Part shown: positions 1 to 7,836 of the stretch, piece by piece
Layout of the letters: each line of letters begins with the position of its first letter
Position numbering within the stretch: the first letter of the stretch is position 1
Program-made: the position numbers and the translations under genes
Notes under the pieces: generated by a model
Told to the model about the DNA's origin: nothing
Database searches by the model: none
Seen by the model: only the letters and a program-made list of their open reading frames with translations
Origin: JAYEIA01 sp964472505
GTDB taxonomy: Bacteria; Bacteroidota; Bacteroidia; Bacteroidales; JAADGE01
Assembly (NCBI GenBank): GCA_964472505.1
Contig: CAYYQW010000057.1
Coordinates: 1 to 25,623, forward strand
DNA length: 25,623 bases
Direction of reading: 5' to 3'

Positions 1-189
1 GATAATGAAACTTTAATAATTAAGCGCGGTTCAGGAAAAGGAGCAGTTATGATTTCTTTGGAAGAATATAATTCAATAATGGAAACCGTTCACTTATTAA
101 GCTCCAAGCCCAATGCAGACAGGTTATATGAGTCTGTCAGACAAATGAATGACGGCAAAACCGTCAATGAAAAGCTAATTGAAGAATAA
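1..189 (+). CDS. YefM/Phd-family antitoxin, 3' part only
   Basis: The first 62 codons in frame 1 are the C-terminal part of a gene whose start lies before the window. The peptide contains the motif GKGAVMISLEEYNSIMET, typical of the end of the Phd/YefM fold, followed by a polar tail that in this family wraps round and neutralises the toxin. The stop codon overlaps the start of the next gene as TAATG, the usual arrangement of yefM-yoeB pairs. In known systems the antitoxin binds the operator with its N-terminal half and autoregulates the pair, and the toxin acts as co-repressor. The operator and promoter are outside the window. The family call is firm because of the partner gene. The N-terminal DNA-binding half cannot be judged. 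Confidence 0.88.
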   Translation, partial: DNETLIIKRGSGKGAVMISLEEYNSIMETVHLLSSKPNADRLYESVRQMNDGKTVNEKLIEE

Positions 190-449
190 TGAGAATTATT
201 TTCACGAAAAATGCTTGGGAAGATTATACTTCATGGCTCCAAGAAGATAGGCGGATGTTGAAAAAAATTAATGCTTTAATAAAAGCCATTCAATCGAACC
301 CCTTTGAAGGAAAAGGAAAACCGGAGCCTTTGAAATATGATTTGGCCGGTTTTTGGTCTCGACGAATTGACAGAGAGCACCGATTGGTCTGTCAGGCAGA
401 TGAATACGAGATTCGGATATACGCTTGCCGTTATCATTATGAAAAATAG
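189..449 (+). CDS. yoeB: YoeB-family mRNA interferase toxin
   Basis: This 86-residue protein matches E. coli YoeB (84 residues) along its whole length. Shared stretches include KKINALIKAI, NPFEGKGKPEPLK, GFWSRRI, EHRLV and the C-terminal ACRYHY. The residues known to matter for YoeB catalysis are present at the equivalent positions: Glu46, Arg65, His83 and Tyr84. YoeB binds the ribosomal A site and cleaves mRNA during translation, so free toxin stops protein synthesis. The start codon overlaps the antitoxin stop by one base, which implies translational coupling. The gene appears intact and the toxin should be active when released from its antitoxin. Only two residues follow the catalytic His-Tyr pair. 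Confidence 0.96.
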   Translation: MRIIFTKNAWEDYTSWLQEDRRMLKKINALIKAIQSNPFEGKGKPEPLKYDLAGFWSRRIDREHRLVCQADEYEIRIYACRYHYEK

Positions 450-456
450 AATTTCT

Positions 457-487
457 CCGAAGGCTTCGCTTCAAGCGAAGCCTTCGG
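457..487. terminator. Bidirectional terminator between yoeB and the GH97 gene
   Basis: A perfect inverted repeat has arms CCGAAGGCTTCGC (457-469) and GCGAAGCCTTCGG (475-487) around the loop TTCAA. It lies between two convergent genes. On the plus strand a T-rich stretch (TATTTTTT) begins about ten bases after the stem. On the minus strand CTATTTTTC follows. Both sides look able to terminate transcription. Confidence 0.8.
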
Positions 488-503
488 GAATCATATCTAT
501 TTT

Positions 504-2627
504 TTAATTTCCGCTTTCAGCCCTAAAACTCACGGCTGCTCCGCCGCCCGGTTTCAGTATCAGCTTTAGCGTATCATTGGCTTCAAAGCTCTTTTCTTCA
601 ATTTTATAAGCCGTAGGATTTTCATTCCAATGCGCATTCTCCGAATCGCGATATATGGTGACGCTGTATTTTGTGTCCGGCTTAAGGAAGTTGAGATTTA
701 CGCTCAATTCCCGCTCATTTTCATCCGTAAGGGCACCCAAAAACCAATTTTGGCTGTCGCGTTCCAAGCGGGCAATGCAAACAAAATCACCGATTTCACC
801 GTCGATTACCAGAGTCTCTTCCCAATTGGCGGGCAGGTCTTTTATGAATTGAAAAGCCGGATGATTTTCATAATGTTCCGGCAGGTCGGCTGCCATTTGC
901 AGCGGGCTGTTTAAAACCACGTACAAGGCAAGCTGTTGAGCCAAGGTAGTATTCACCAGATGTTCGGGTTTATAGGGATTCAGTTTTATATTAAAAATGC
1001 CGGGTGTATAATCAATCGGGCCGGCCAACATGCGCGTAAAAGCTACGATTGAAATATGTTCGGGCGGATTGCCGCCGTCGCTTGCCCAAGCGTTAAACTC
1101 CTGTCCGCGCAAGCCTTCGCGTGTAATGGCGTTGGGGTATGTGCGGCGAATGCCGGTGGCTTTTATAGGCTCGTGCGCATTGACGGCTATTTGGTATTCG
1201 GCCGCTTTTTCCAATACTTTGCGGTAATGCCGCACCATGTATTGCCCGTGATGATATTCGCCCTTCGGAATTATTTTTCCCACATAGCCGGTTTTTACGG
1301 AATGAATGCCGAGACTTTGCATAAGTTTGAAAGCCGTATCCAATTGCTGTTCGTAAGTGTTTATCGCTGCGGATGTTTCGTGGTGCATAATGAGTTCCAC
1401 GCCTTTTCCTTTGGCATATTTTGCCACTTCTTCCAAATCATAATCGGGGTATGAAGTAACAAAATCAAAAATGCCTTCGCGCTCATCGGTGCCTATCCAA
1501 TTTTCCCAGCCGGTGTTCCAGCCTTCCACTAATACGCCGCCAATGTTGTTTTCGGCTGCAAAGTCGATGTAGCGTTTGGCATTTTCGGTGGTGGCACCGT
1601 GCTTGCCGTGCGGTTTTACACCTTGGTAGGAATTCATGTCTTGGGTGGCCGAATAATCCCAAGTGGATTTGCCCACGTGCATTTCCCACCAGATGCCCGC
1701 GTATTTCATCGGCTTAAACCACGATACATCGCCGATTTTGTTCGGCTCGTTCAGGTTTACAATAAGGTCGGACTCAATGAGGCCGCCGGCATTGTCGGAT
1801 ACTTGGATAGTCCGCCAAGGGGTGTGGAACGGTAATTTTCTGGCTACTTTATAATCGGTGTTTTCGGAGCCGACCAAGCAACTTTCCATGCTCAGCTCTG
1901 AAGTATCAATTTTCAGCGTCATGCCGGCATAATCGGTAAGTGCGGCTTCGTGGAAGCTGAGGTAATGCCCTTCCGAGCTTTTCATTGTTATTGGTGTATT
2001 TACGGCATTATGCGGAATGTGCGTTTGAGCCAAGTCCTTGTGCGATTGGAATTTTTTGGCATCAATTTTCGAAAATTTACTTGTGTTATACAGATGCTCG
2101 TATATGTCCCAATCGCCGGGCTGCCAAAAGCAAGTGTGGTCGCCGCGCAGTTTGAATTGAGTTTTTTCTTTCGAAATAAAAACGGAATCAAGGCCGACTT
2201 GCTCCGGAAATTCGTATCGAAAGCCCAAACCGTCATTATAAATTCTGAACCGCAGATTTAATTTACGTGCGGGATTATTCTTTTTGCTGAGTTCGGCAAA
2301 TAATTCGCGGTATTCGTTCTTAACGGTTCGTTTTTCGCCCCACGGCATTTCCCAATTTTCGGAAAAATCAGAAATTTCTATATGCGTAATTTCCCAATTA
2401 TCCGTAAAATTATCTTCATTTTTCAACTCAAAACCTAAGTTTGATTGTAAAATCACTAATTTATGGTCGCGCATAAGCGTGTAGTAGGGAATACCTGCTT
2501 CATTAATCTGCAAATCAAGCGTAAGCCGATTATTCGGACTTGAAATGCTTTGGATTTTGTTTTCTGTTTGGCAGCCGAAAGCTGCTGTAAGGACTGTCAA
2601 TGCGAAAATTATGAAATAGTTTTTCAT
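504..2627 (-). CDS. GH97 alpha-glucosidase lipoprotein (SusB-like, inverting type)
   Basis: The 707-residue protein has a lipoprotein signal (lipobox AFGC, Cys19), an N-terminal beta-sandwich, a central TIM barrel and a C-terminal beta domain, the GH97 layout. Relative to SusB of Bacteroides thetaiotaomicron, its catalytic glutamates align by spacing: Glu417 (MHHETS), Glu486 (NAHEP) and Glu510 (GLRGQE). Glu504 (TREG) corresponds to a calcium ligand of SusB. The VKTGYVG stretch lacks the Asp nucleophile that marks the retaining GH97 branch, so an inverting alpha-glucosidase is expected. Such enzymes release glucose from maltodextrins or other alpha-glucosides in the periplasm. No acidic surface-export signal follows Cys19, so it probably stays periplasmic. 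There is no SusC/SusD pair beside it, so this is an orphan gene rather than part of a polysaccharide locus. Substrate specificity is inferred. Confidence 0.93.
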   Translation of the reverse strand: MKNYFIIFALTVLTAAFGCQTENKIQSISSPNNRLTLDLQINEAGIPYYTLMRDHKLVILQSNLGFELKNEDNFTDNWEITHIEISDFSENWEMPWGEKRTVKNEYRELFAELSKKNNPARKLNLRFRIYNDGLGFRYEFPEQVGLDSVFISKEKTQFKLRGDHTCFWQPGDWDIYEHLYNTSKFSKIDAKKFQSHKDLAQTHIPHNAVNTPITMKSSEGHYLSFHEAALTDYAGMTLKIDTSELSMESCLVGSENTDYKVARKLPFHTPWRTIQVSDNAGGLIESDLIVNLNEPNKIGDVSWFKPMKYAGIWWEMHVGKSTWDYSATQDMNSYQGVKPHGKHGATTENAKRYIDFAAENNIGGVLVEGWNTGWENWIGTDEREGIFDFVTSYPDYDLEEVAKYAKGKGVELIMHHETSAAINTYEQQLDTAFKLMQSLGIHSVKTGYVGKIIPKGEYHHGQYMVRHYRKVLEKAAEYQIAVNAHEPIKATGIRRTYPNAITREGLRGQEFNAWASDGGNPPEHISIVAFTRMLAGPIDYTPGIFNIKLNPYKPEHLVNTTLAQQLALYVVLNSPLQMAADLPEHYENHPAFQFIKDLPANWEETLVIDGEIGDFVCIARLERDSQNWFLGALTDENERELSVNLNFLKPDTKYSVTIYRDSENAHWNENPTAYKIEEKSFEANDTLKLILKPGGGAAVSFRAESGN

Positions 2628-2649
2628 TTTGAGTGTTTTTGCTTTCCAA

Positions 2650-2681
2650 CAAAGATAAATGAATCTTAATTATCGCCCAAA
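2650..2681 (-). promoter_or_regulatory. Bacteroidota-type promoter of the GH97 gene
   Basis: Read on the minus strand, the -33 element TTTG (2678-2681) is followed after 20 bases by the -7 element TATCTTTG (2650-2657). This fits the published Bacteroidota consensus TTTG-N19-21-TAnnTTTG exactly. It would start transcription about 15 bases upstream of the ATG at 2627. Confidence 0.75.
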
Positions 2682-2793
2682 TTTGTTGAATTTTCTGTAA
2701 ACATGAAGTTTATGCTTGTTTGGACAACGATACGTTTGTAAAACAAACTTTACTTTTTTCAAATCCCGATAAGTCCTTGTGAGTTTGAACAAG

Positions 2794-2842
2794 ATACAAA
2801 TGTAAAGTATATATTACTTTTGTATGTTTACCGGTGTAAACA
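2794..2842. promoter_or_regulatory. Two adjacent inverted repeats, operator-like
   Basis: The arms ATACAAATGTAA (2794-2805) and TTACTTTTGTAT (2814-2825) pair at 11 of 12 positions. The second repeat follows directly: TGTTTAC (2825-2831), four bases, then GTAAACA (2836-2842), a perfect dyad. The second resembles operators of LacI-type regulators. The site is about 200 bp upstream of the GH97 gene, and no plus-strand gene follows it. TAnnTTTG-like boxes occur on both strands inside the first repeat (TACTTTTG plus, TACATTTG minus) but without -33 partners. Function is inferred. Confidence 0.4.
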
Positions 2843-3271
2843 ATAATTTACATAAAAATCTTCTTGATGCCTGACTTTTAACTCATTGAGAAGTCTGCGA
2901 GAATTTATCATAAGCAATGATGAACAACAAAAAATAAAATACGACAAACTTAATCGGATAAGATTTTTTTTTGGTTTTTAAGATATTGAAAATTTTCCGG
3001 CTAAATGCGCGAGGGTGGGGGAGTAGTATCAGAATTACTGATCCATAAATTGATTATCAGCAATTTATGAGCATATATTAGTAAACTAAAATTGTCGTTT
3101 TTTTTCTGCAATTGCCTACAAGCTAATAACCGGCTCGTTTTTTTATCTGCCGGAATGCCCCCTAAATCCCCCGCGGGGGGACTTGGCCGAAAGTCAGGTC
3201 GCAGGTTTTGGCTTGTGGCTGACGAAGATTGAAACACTTTTGAACGTCCGGAGGACTTCAAAACGTGTGGG
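2843..3271. other. Gene-free stretch with small repeats
   Basis: I see no convincing gene here. A hairpin with arms CATAAATTG (3044-3052) and CAATTTATG (3061-3069) is present. At 3158-3180 lies a C-rich/G-rich element, CCCCCTAAATCCCCC followed by GCGGGGGG, which belongs to a family that recurs near 20400-20430 and 25024-25052. Open frames through here have no recognisable protein content. Confidence 0.5.
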
Positions 3272-3416
3272 CTGCTGGGAGCAGTAGCACGGGCACGCTT
3301 TCATCTTGCGGATTTCAGACCTTACATAATTTATTACGGTGGGGTAGGAATCTTGATTTTATCAAAAAATAAATATATTGCGACAGCTTTGTTTACGTGG
3401 GATCAGGAGTTCTGAA
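3272..3416. repeat. Dispersed repeat R1, copy A
   Basis: About 145 bp, beginning CTGCTGGGAGCAGTAGCAC and ending near ATCAGGAGTTCTGAAG. The first ~75 bp match copy B (6161 onward) with about one difference after the first base. The second half differs by a few substitutions and a short A/T-rich indel. The opening CTGCTGGGAGCAG can form a small hairpin. Copies A and B have the same orientation and flank the three lipoprotein genes. Confidence 0.85.
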
Positions 3417-3468
3417 GTTTAAAGATATGAAAAATTTCGAGTTTTACCCGACTTTTTTGATTTAAACC

Positions 3469-3493
3469 GTCCGGCTGATTTAAGCAGTCGGAC
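3469..3493 (-). terminator. Possible terminator of the lipoprotein trio
   Basis: The arms GTCCGGCTG (3469-3477) and CAGTCGGAC (3485-3493) form a nine-pair stem with one G-U pair, about 90 bp beyond the stop of the last lipoprotein gene. The T-run on the minus strand is poor and delayed, so the call is weak. Confidence 0.3.
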
Positions 3494-3579
3494 AAATAGA
3501 AACCCTACGGCATTATCAGGTTATAGCCCGGATTTGGGAAGAGGTACTCAGCTGCCTTGGGAAATCTATCGTATATCCA

Positions 3580-4026
3580 TTATTGTATTCTTATGATGTC
3601 TGAAGATTTAAATTGTTTAATTATCATCTGAAAATTTTCAGGAGATATTTCAGTTATCTGTTCTATTTTTCCATTTTCACAAACTATTATAAAAGTATTA
3701 CTTACGCCTAAGTCAATCCGGTCTATATTTCTTTTTTTATCTATAAAGACATCTATGTTCGCAGGAAATGAAACTTGAGGTTTGGTTGTAGTAATTAATT
3801 TAGCATTAAAACTAAGTTTGCTGATTTTTTGTTGTAAAAAATCGCTGCAGCCTCCGCATCGGATGCCGGGAATAATGAAAAAAACTTCTTGATTTGAATT
3901 TAGTTTTAAATTAAAATTTTCAGTTAAATACTGCTTAAAAATAATAGTTTCTCGCTCGTACTTACTTGAGCACGAAAAAATTAAAACATTAGAAAATATA
4001 GCGAATAAAATTAATTTTATTTTCAT
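3580..4026 (-). CDS. Thioredoxin-like lipoprotein with a CGGC motif
   Basis: The 148-residue protein has a lipoprotein signal ending FSC (Cys19). The segment VFFIIPGIRCGGCSDFL (about residues 48-63) looks like the first beta strand and active-site helix of a thioredoxin-like fold, with a Cys57-Gly-Gly-Cys60 pair. Later segments (VDVFIDKKR-like strand, NTFIIVCENGKI) fit the remaining strands. The canonical cis-proline cannot be placed with certainty. The start lies inside the preceding gene, which overlaps it by 38 bases, so the two are probably translationally coupled. The protein should sit in the inner or outer membrane facing the periplasm. A role in thiol redox or as a sensor is inference; the family was not identified beyond the fold guess. 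Confidence 0.6.
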   Translation of the reverse strand: MKIKLILFAIFSNVLIFSCSSKYERETIIFKQYLTENFNLKLNSNQEVFFIIPGIRCGGCSDFLQQKISKLSFNAKLITTTKPQVSFPANIDVFIDKKRNIDRIDLGVSNTFIIVCENGKIEQITEISPENFQMIIKQFKSSDIIRIQ

Positions 4027-5152
4027 CTGTATTTGTTTTTTTTTGTATTAAAACTCCGGACTGTGTTACTAATATACTGCTCCTTGAGTATTCAGATTCA
4101 AAAACTATTTCTTTTATTTCATTAAAAGCTTCATCTGTAACTACTATTGACCAATTCTCGTCGCCGGGTATGTTCAATGTTCCGTCATTTTTTTTATAAT
4201 TCGTTGCATGCTTGCAAATTCTATATAACCGATTTGTGTATCGGTCAAAAATTAATTGTTCGTAATTGGGATTTTCTACACGATATTTTTTTATATAATT
4301 AAAATCATGAATTTTTGAAAAATCAAATGCTTTGCGTTTGTTGTAATAATTACTTCGAATGCTTTTCTCTATGAGTGAGTCGTTCCGGTAAACATAAATG
4401 CTGTCAGAAATTTCATAAGAAAATATTTCGGCAGAATTGGTGAAAGTTCTGTATGGGTTAAATGAATTGTAAAAATTTCGGAAATAAATCTTCGGGTATT
4501 TTCCTTTATATTCGCAAACAGCAGGGGTATCTTTAAGGCAAATCTTTAATTCTAAACGTTTAGAATAATATTGTTCTAACTTTTTATTTGTGTCAATAAG
4601 GTGATACGGAAAGTGGAATACATACAGAAAAGAATCTTTAACAGTAACAGGATATTTTTGGGAGCTATACAGATAGTAATCATCAAAAAATTCTTCGGAA
4701 TATGCATTCACAATATATTTTTTTATGGGTACTGCACTTGTATCAGTTAAAATCACATGATTTTCTTTGTACAAGTAATATATTGTATCAAAATTATGAA
4801 TGTCATAATCAATTATTCTTTCCGGATTGTAAAGATTATTTGTATGAAAGATTAACTGGAGTGAGTCTGTCTCATATATCTGAAAACTGCCTTTTTCCAC
4901 ATCTAACACTGATAAGAAGTCTTTGCCATTTTGACTAAAAATTTTCTTTATACTTTTACTATAATTGTAACTACCGGCATCCAATAAAATTGTATCTACA
5001 GCAAAATCTGACTGTTTGAATTCAATATTATGTTTTGGAGATTTGCATGTGAACGATAATAAAACGATTAGAATTATTATTGTATTTTTTAGTGGTTGAA
5101 TATTTAAAAAGCGTGAGGTCAAAGCCTCACGCTTATACATATTTTTATTCAT
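3989..5152 (-). CDS. Lipoprotein, possibly DUF4221-like beta-propeller
   Basis: The 387-residue protein has a hydrophobic segment NTIIILIVLLSFTC that is a clear lipoprotein signal (Cys36). The body is rich in Tyr, Asp and beta-strand patterns such as DFLSVLDVEKGSFQIYETDSLQ and FDRYTNRLYRICKH, as in the Bacteroidota DUF4221 and six-bladed propeller lipoproteins. The start is doubtful. From ATG 5152 about 22 residues precede the hydrophobic core, unusually long, and the DNA encoding them contains a terminator-like hairpin (5111-5132). A start further in would give a normal signal peptide, but no in-frame ATG, GTG or TTG is available between hairpin and core. It overlaps the upstream gene by eight bases and the downstream gene by 38. 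Function is unknown. Confidence 0.65.
   Translation of the reverse strand: MNKNMYKREALTSRFLNIQPLKNTIIILIVLLSFTCKSPKHNIEFKQSDFAVDTILLDAGSYNYSKSIKKIFSQNGKDFLSVLDVEKGSFQIYETDSLQLIFHTNNLYNPERIIDYDIHNFDTIYYLYKENHVILTDTSAVPIKKYIVNAYSEEFFDDYYLYSSQKYPVTVKDSFLYVFHFPYHLIDTNKKLEQYYSKRLELKICLKDTPAVCEYKGKYPKIYFRNFYNSFNPYRTFTNSAEIFSYEISDSIYVYRNDSLIEKSIRSNYYNKRKAFDFSKIHDFNYIKKYRVENPNYEQLIFDRYTNRLYRICKHATNYKKNDGTLNIPGDENWSIVVTDEAFNEIKEIVFESEYSRSSILVTQSGVLIQKKTNTDENKINFIRYIF
5111..5132 (-). terminator. Intrinsic terminator or attenuator inside the gene junction
   Basis: On the minus strand GCGTGAGG, a six-base loop and CCTCACGC form a perfect eight-pair stem followed at once by TTTTTAAATATT. This is a textbook intrinsic terminator. 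It lies 13 bases beyond the stop of the 159-residue gene and inside the first codons of the 387-residue gene. It could end most transcripts after the first gene or act as a translation-sensitive attenuator. Confidence 0.7.
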
Positions 5153-5624
5153 ATTTTACCGGTATAACAAATTCAGGATTTTTTTGAGTAAATTCTCCTT
5201 TTTTACCAAATAAATAATACTGATTCAGGCCATGCTCAATTTTCATTGCTGAGTATTTGCCGGAACGTAATTTATTTAAATACTTAGGTTTATTCGTCAG
5301 ATTTGGAAATACAGACATATACTTGTTTGATAAAAAGAATGCTTTAACATCTGCCGGATTGTCAGTCAGATACGTGTCAAGTACGTTTGCGGATTTTCTC
5401 ACATCATCATCGGGGGTTATGATAATATCATCAAAGCAGTTTACTGCCGGTGGTTCACATATCTCTCCGGTAAAAACTCGGTGTATTTCCCAATCATCAG
5501 GAGGGCTGTCTTTAAGCTCGTTATTTGGTTCTAAAATTTCTGATTCATTTAAAGCTAATTCATTGTCTGTGCAGGAAACTAAAAAAAAGATAGTTATAAC
5601 TGCGGGAAATATTATATTTTTCAT
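5145..5624 (-). CDS. Small acidic lipoprotein of unknown function
   Basis: The 159-residue protein has a lipoprotein signal (FLVSC, Cys18) followed by an acidic, low-complexity region (TDNELALNESEILEPN), then PPDDWEIHRVFTGEICEPP and ITPDDDVRKSANVLD. The C-terminal half contains SGKYSAMKIEHGLNQYY and ends FVIPVKYE. Two further cysteines (in GEICEPPAVNCFDD) could form a disulfide. I do not recognise the family. It is the first of three overlapping lipoprotein genes, and the terminator-like hairpin just beyond its stop suggests that it is made in excess of the other two. Acidic residues shortly after the lipidated cysteine resemble surface-export signals of Bacteroidota lipoproteins. That is inference. 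Confidence 0.7.
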   Translation of the reverse strand: MKNIIFPAVITIFFLVSCTDNELALNESEILEPNNELKDSPPDDWEIHRVFTGEICEPPAVNCFDDIIITPDDDVRKSANVLDTYLTDNPADVKAFFLSNKYMSVFPNLTNKPKYLNKLRSGKYSAMKIEHGLNQYYLFGKKGEFTQKNPEFVIPVKYE

Positions 5625-6160
<536 letters not shown>

Positions 6161-6296
6161 TGCTGGGAGCAGTAGCACGGGCACGCTTTTATCTTGCGGA
6201 TTTCAGACCTTACATAATTTATTACGGTGGGGTAGGAATTCTGATTTTATAAAAAAATGCGACAGCTTTGTTTACGAGGAATCAGGAGTTCTGAGT
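6161..6296. repeat. Dispersed repeat R1, copy B
   Basis: Near-identical to copy A at 3272-3416 and in the same orientation: TGCTGGGAGCAGTAGCAC at the left, TTACGGTGGGGTAGGAAT in the middle and GACAGCTTTGTTTACGAGG toward the right. The open frame that crosses it has no protein-like features outside the repeat. Confidence 0.85.
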
Positions 6297-6466
6297 ATAT
6301 AGATTCATTGGGAATTACAAAATATGCCGCATCCGTTAAATAATTGAAAACTTATGTTTTTTAGCCCATGTACGGTTGAAGATACAAAATGAATAACTAT
6401 ATTTGATGATTAAAATTAGGCACATGAGTACTACAAACTATTATTTTACATCCAAGCATTTATCCC

Positions 6467-6522
6467 CGGCTTCGACAGGCTCAGCCTCCGAATGCCTCCG
6501 TAGGCTGAGCCTGTCGAAGCCG
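6467..6522. repeat. Large inverted repeat with GGCTTCGACAGGCTCAGCCT arm
   Basis: The left arm (6467-6487) and right arm (6502-6522) are perfectly complementary over 21 bp, with a 14-base loop. The core GGCTTCGACAGGCTCAGCC resembles a palindromic intergenic repeat I have seen in many unrelated bacterial genomes. It lies directly before the remnant reading frame upstream of the RhuM gene. Confidence 0.85.
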
Positions 6523-6647
6523 ATATATCAAAACCGAGTGCGACTCCGATTGCCGAGACCGTCATCACTAAATATATGCGGCACTTGGGACAGAAGAAGC
6601 AAAAGAATGTAAGCAAAGATTTTTACCATCTAAACCCAAATAAGTAA
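6504..6647 (+). pseudogene. Possible C-terminal remnant of a gene preceding rhuM
   Basis: Reading in frame from the right arm of the inverted repeat gives 47 codons ending at TAA 6645-6647. The last ~30 residues look like genuine protein (ETVITKYMRHLGQKKQ, then a basic tail ending HLNPNK). There is no start codon of the right position, and a stop inside the inverted repeat closes the frame upstream. The stop overlaps the RhuM ATG as TAATG, as expected for a once-coupled operon gene. The repeat seems to have replaced or cut the 5' part. The family is not recognised, and chance coding cannot be excluded. Confidence 0.35.
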
Positions 6648-7678
6648 TGTCCGGCAAGAATGAAATACAAAAAATAGAGAATTTCGTCATTTTCCAAACA
6701 GCCACCGGAAAAGTGAATGTGGAAGTGTATTTTCAAAACGATACGCTTTGGCTGACACAAAAAGCCATAGCGTTATTGTTTGAAAAAGGCCGAAGTACGA
6801 TTACTGAACATCTGTTAAAGATTTTTAGTGACGGAGAATTGGTTGAAGAACTGGTATGTCGGAATTTCCGACACACCACGCAACATGGCGCAATAAAAGG
6901 GAAAGAGCAGCAACGGGAAGTGAAATTTTACAATCTGCGAGCAGTTACGGCTGTCGGCTACCGAGTAAATTCACACCGGGCAACGGAGTTTAGAAAATGG
7001 GCTACGGAAATCCTTCACGAATACATTATTAAAGGCTTTGCCATGGATGATGAGCGGCTGAAACAAATAAAGCATTTCGGGAAAGATTATTTTGACGAGA
7101 TGCTGGAGCGTATTCGTGAAATACGATTGAGTGAGCGCCGTTTTTATCAGAAAATAACGGATATTTACGCCCTTTCGGCAGATTACGACAGGAACGATGA
7201 AAGAACCCGAGACTTTTTTGCTGCCGTACAAAATAAATTACATTGGGCTATACACGGCAAAACAGCAGCCGAGATAATCTATTCCGAGGCAGATGCCAAA
7301 AAGTTATATATGGGCCTGAAAACATGGAAACATGCCCCCAAGGGTAAAATTTTAAAATCCGATGTCAGCGTTGCGAAAAATTATCTCGAAGAACAGCATC
7401 TGAAACAATTGGAACGCTTAGTAACGGCTTATCTTGATTTGGCCGAGAACAGGGCAGAACGAGGCATAGTGATGAACATGAAAGACTGGGTAAATTATTT
7501 GGACAAATTTTTGGAATTATCCGAATATCCTATATTAAAAGACAAAGGAAAAGTAAGTGCATTGGAAGCAAAAGTAAAAGCCGAAGCAGAATATGACAAA
7601 TACAGGGTCATTCAGGACAGAAATTACGAATCGGATTTTGATAAACTTATTAATAAACAATTGAAAAAGAAAGAGTAA
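6647..7678 (+). CDS. RhuM-family (virulence protein) DNA-associated protein
   Basis: The 343-residue protein has the hallmark N-terminal block of the RhuM family: NDTLWLTQKAIALLFEKGRS (an HTH-like segment near residues 33-52), VCRNFRHT, EVKFYNLRAVTAVGYRVNS and TEFRKWATEILHEYIIKGFAM, with MDDERL next. The C-terminal half is helical and charged, with EEQHLKQLERLVTAYLDLAE. RhuM was named from a Salmonella pathogenicity island gene. Its homologues are widespread next to restriction-modification, toxin-antitoxin and other mobile genes, and their biochemical role is not settled. Length fits the family. The start overlaps the stop of the upstream remnant, so the gene was probably the second in an operon that has lost its first member. 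No restriction-modification genes are nearby. Confidence 0.88.
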   Translation: MSGKNEIQKIENFVIFQTATGKVNVEVYFQNDTLWLTQKAIALLFEKGRSTITEHLLKIFSDGELVEELVCRNFRHTTQHGAIKGKEQQREVKFYNLRAVTAVGYRVNSHRATEFRKWATEILHEYIIKGFAMDDERLKQIKHFGKDYFDEMLERIREIRLSERRFYQKITDIYALSADYDRNDERTRDFFAAVQNKLHWAIHGKTAAEIIYSEADAKKLYMGLKTWKHAPKGKILKSDVSVAKNYLEEQHLKQLERLVTAYLDLAENRAERGIVMNMKDWVNYLDKFLELSEYPILKDKGKVSALEAKVKAEAEYDKYRVIQDRNYESDFDKLINKQLKKKE

Positions 7679-7836
7679 CGACAGCAAATCTCCGTGAAAT
7701 ATTTGACAACCCGTTTGCACGTACAGCCTTGGAAAGTACATTTGGGAATTAGCGAAAAATCAACAACTACCCGGCAACTCTCTTTTTGTATTTCGGAAAT
7801 TAGAAATAATTTAGCCGGCGCATAAAAAGATAAGCC
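7679..7836 (+). other. Short gap, possible decayed coding tail
   Basis: Overlapping the RhuM stop, a different frame reads TTANLREIFDNPFARTALE before a stop near 7750. It may be a remnant of a following gene, but it is short. No terminator is obvious. The symporter promoter is not clear; a weak TAATTTAG box lies about 20 bases before its ATG. Confidence 0.25.

Noticed and set aside
504..2627. GH97 gene as part of a polysaccharide utilisation locus
   Set aside because: No SusC/SusD pair, transporter or regulator lies next to it.
3001..3261. 86-residue open frame on the minus strand
   Set aside because: It spans the C-rich/G-rich repeat and hairpins and its composition is not protein-like.
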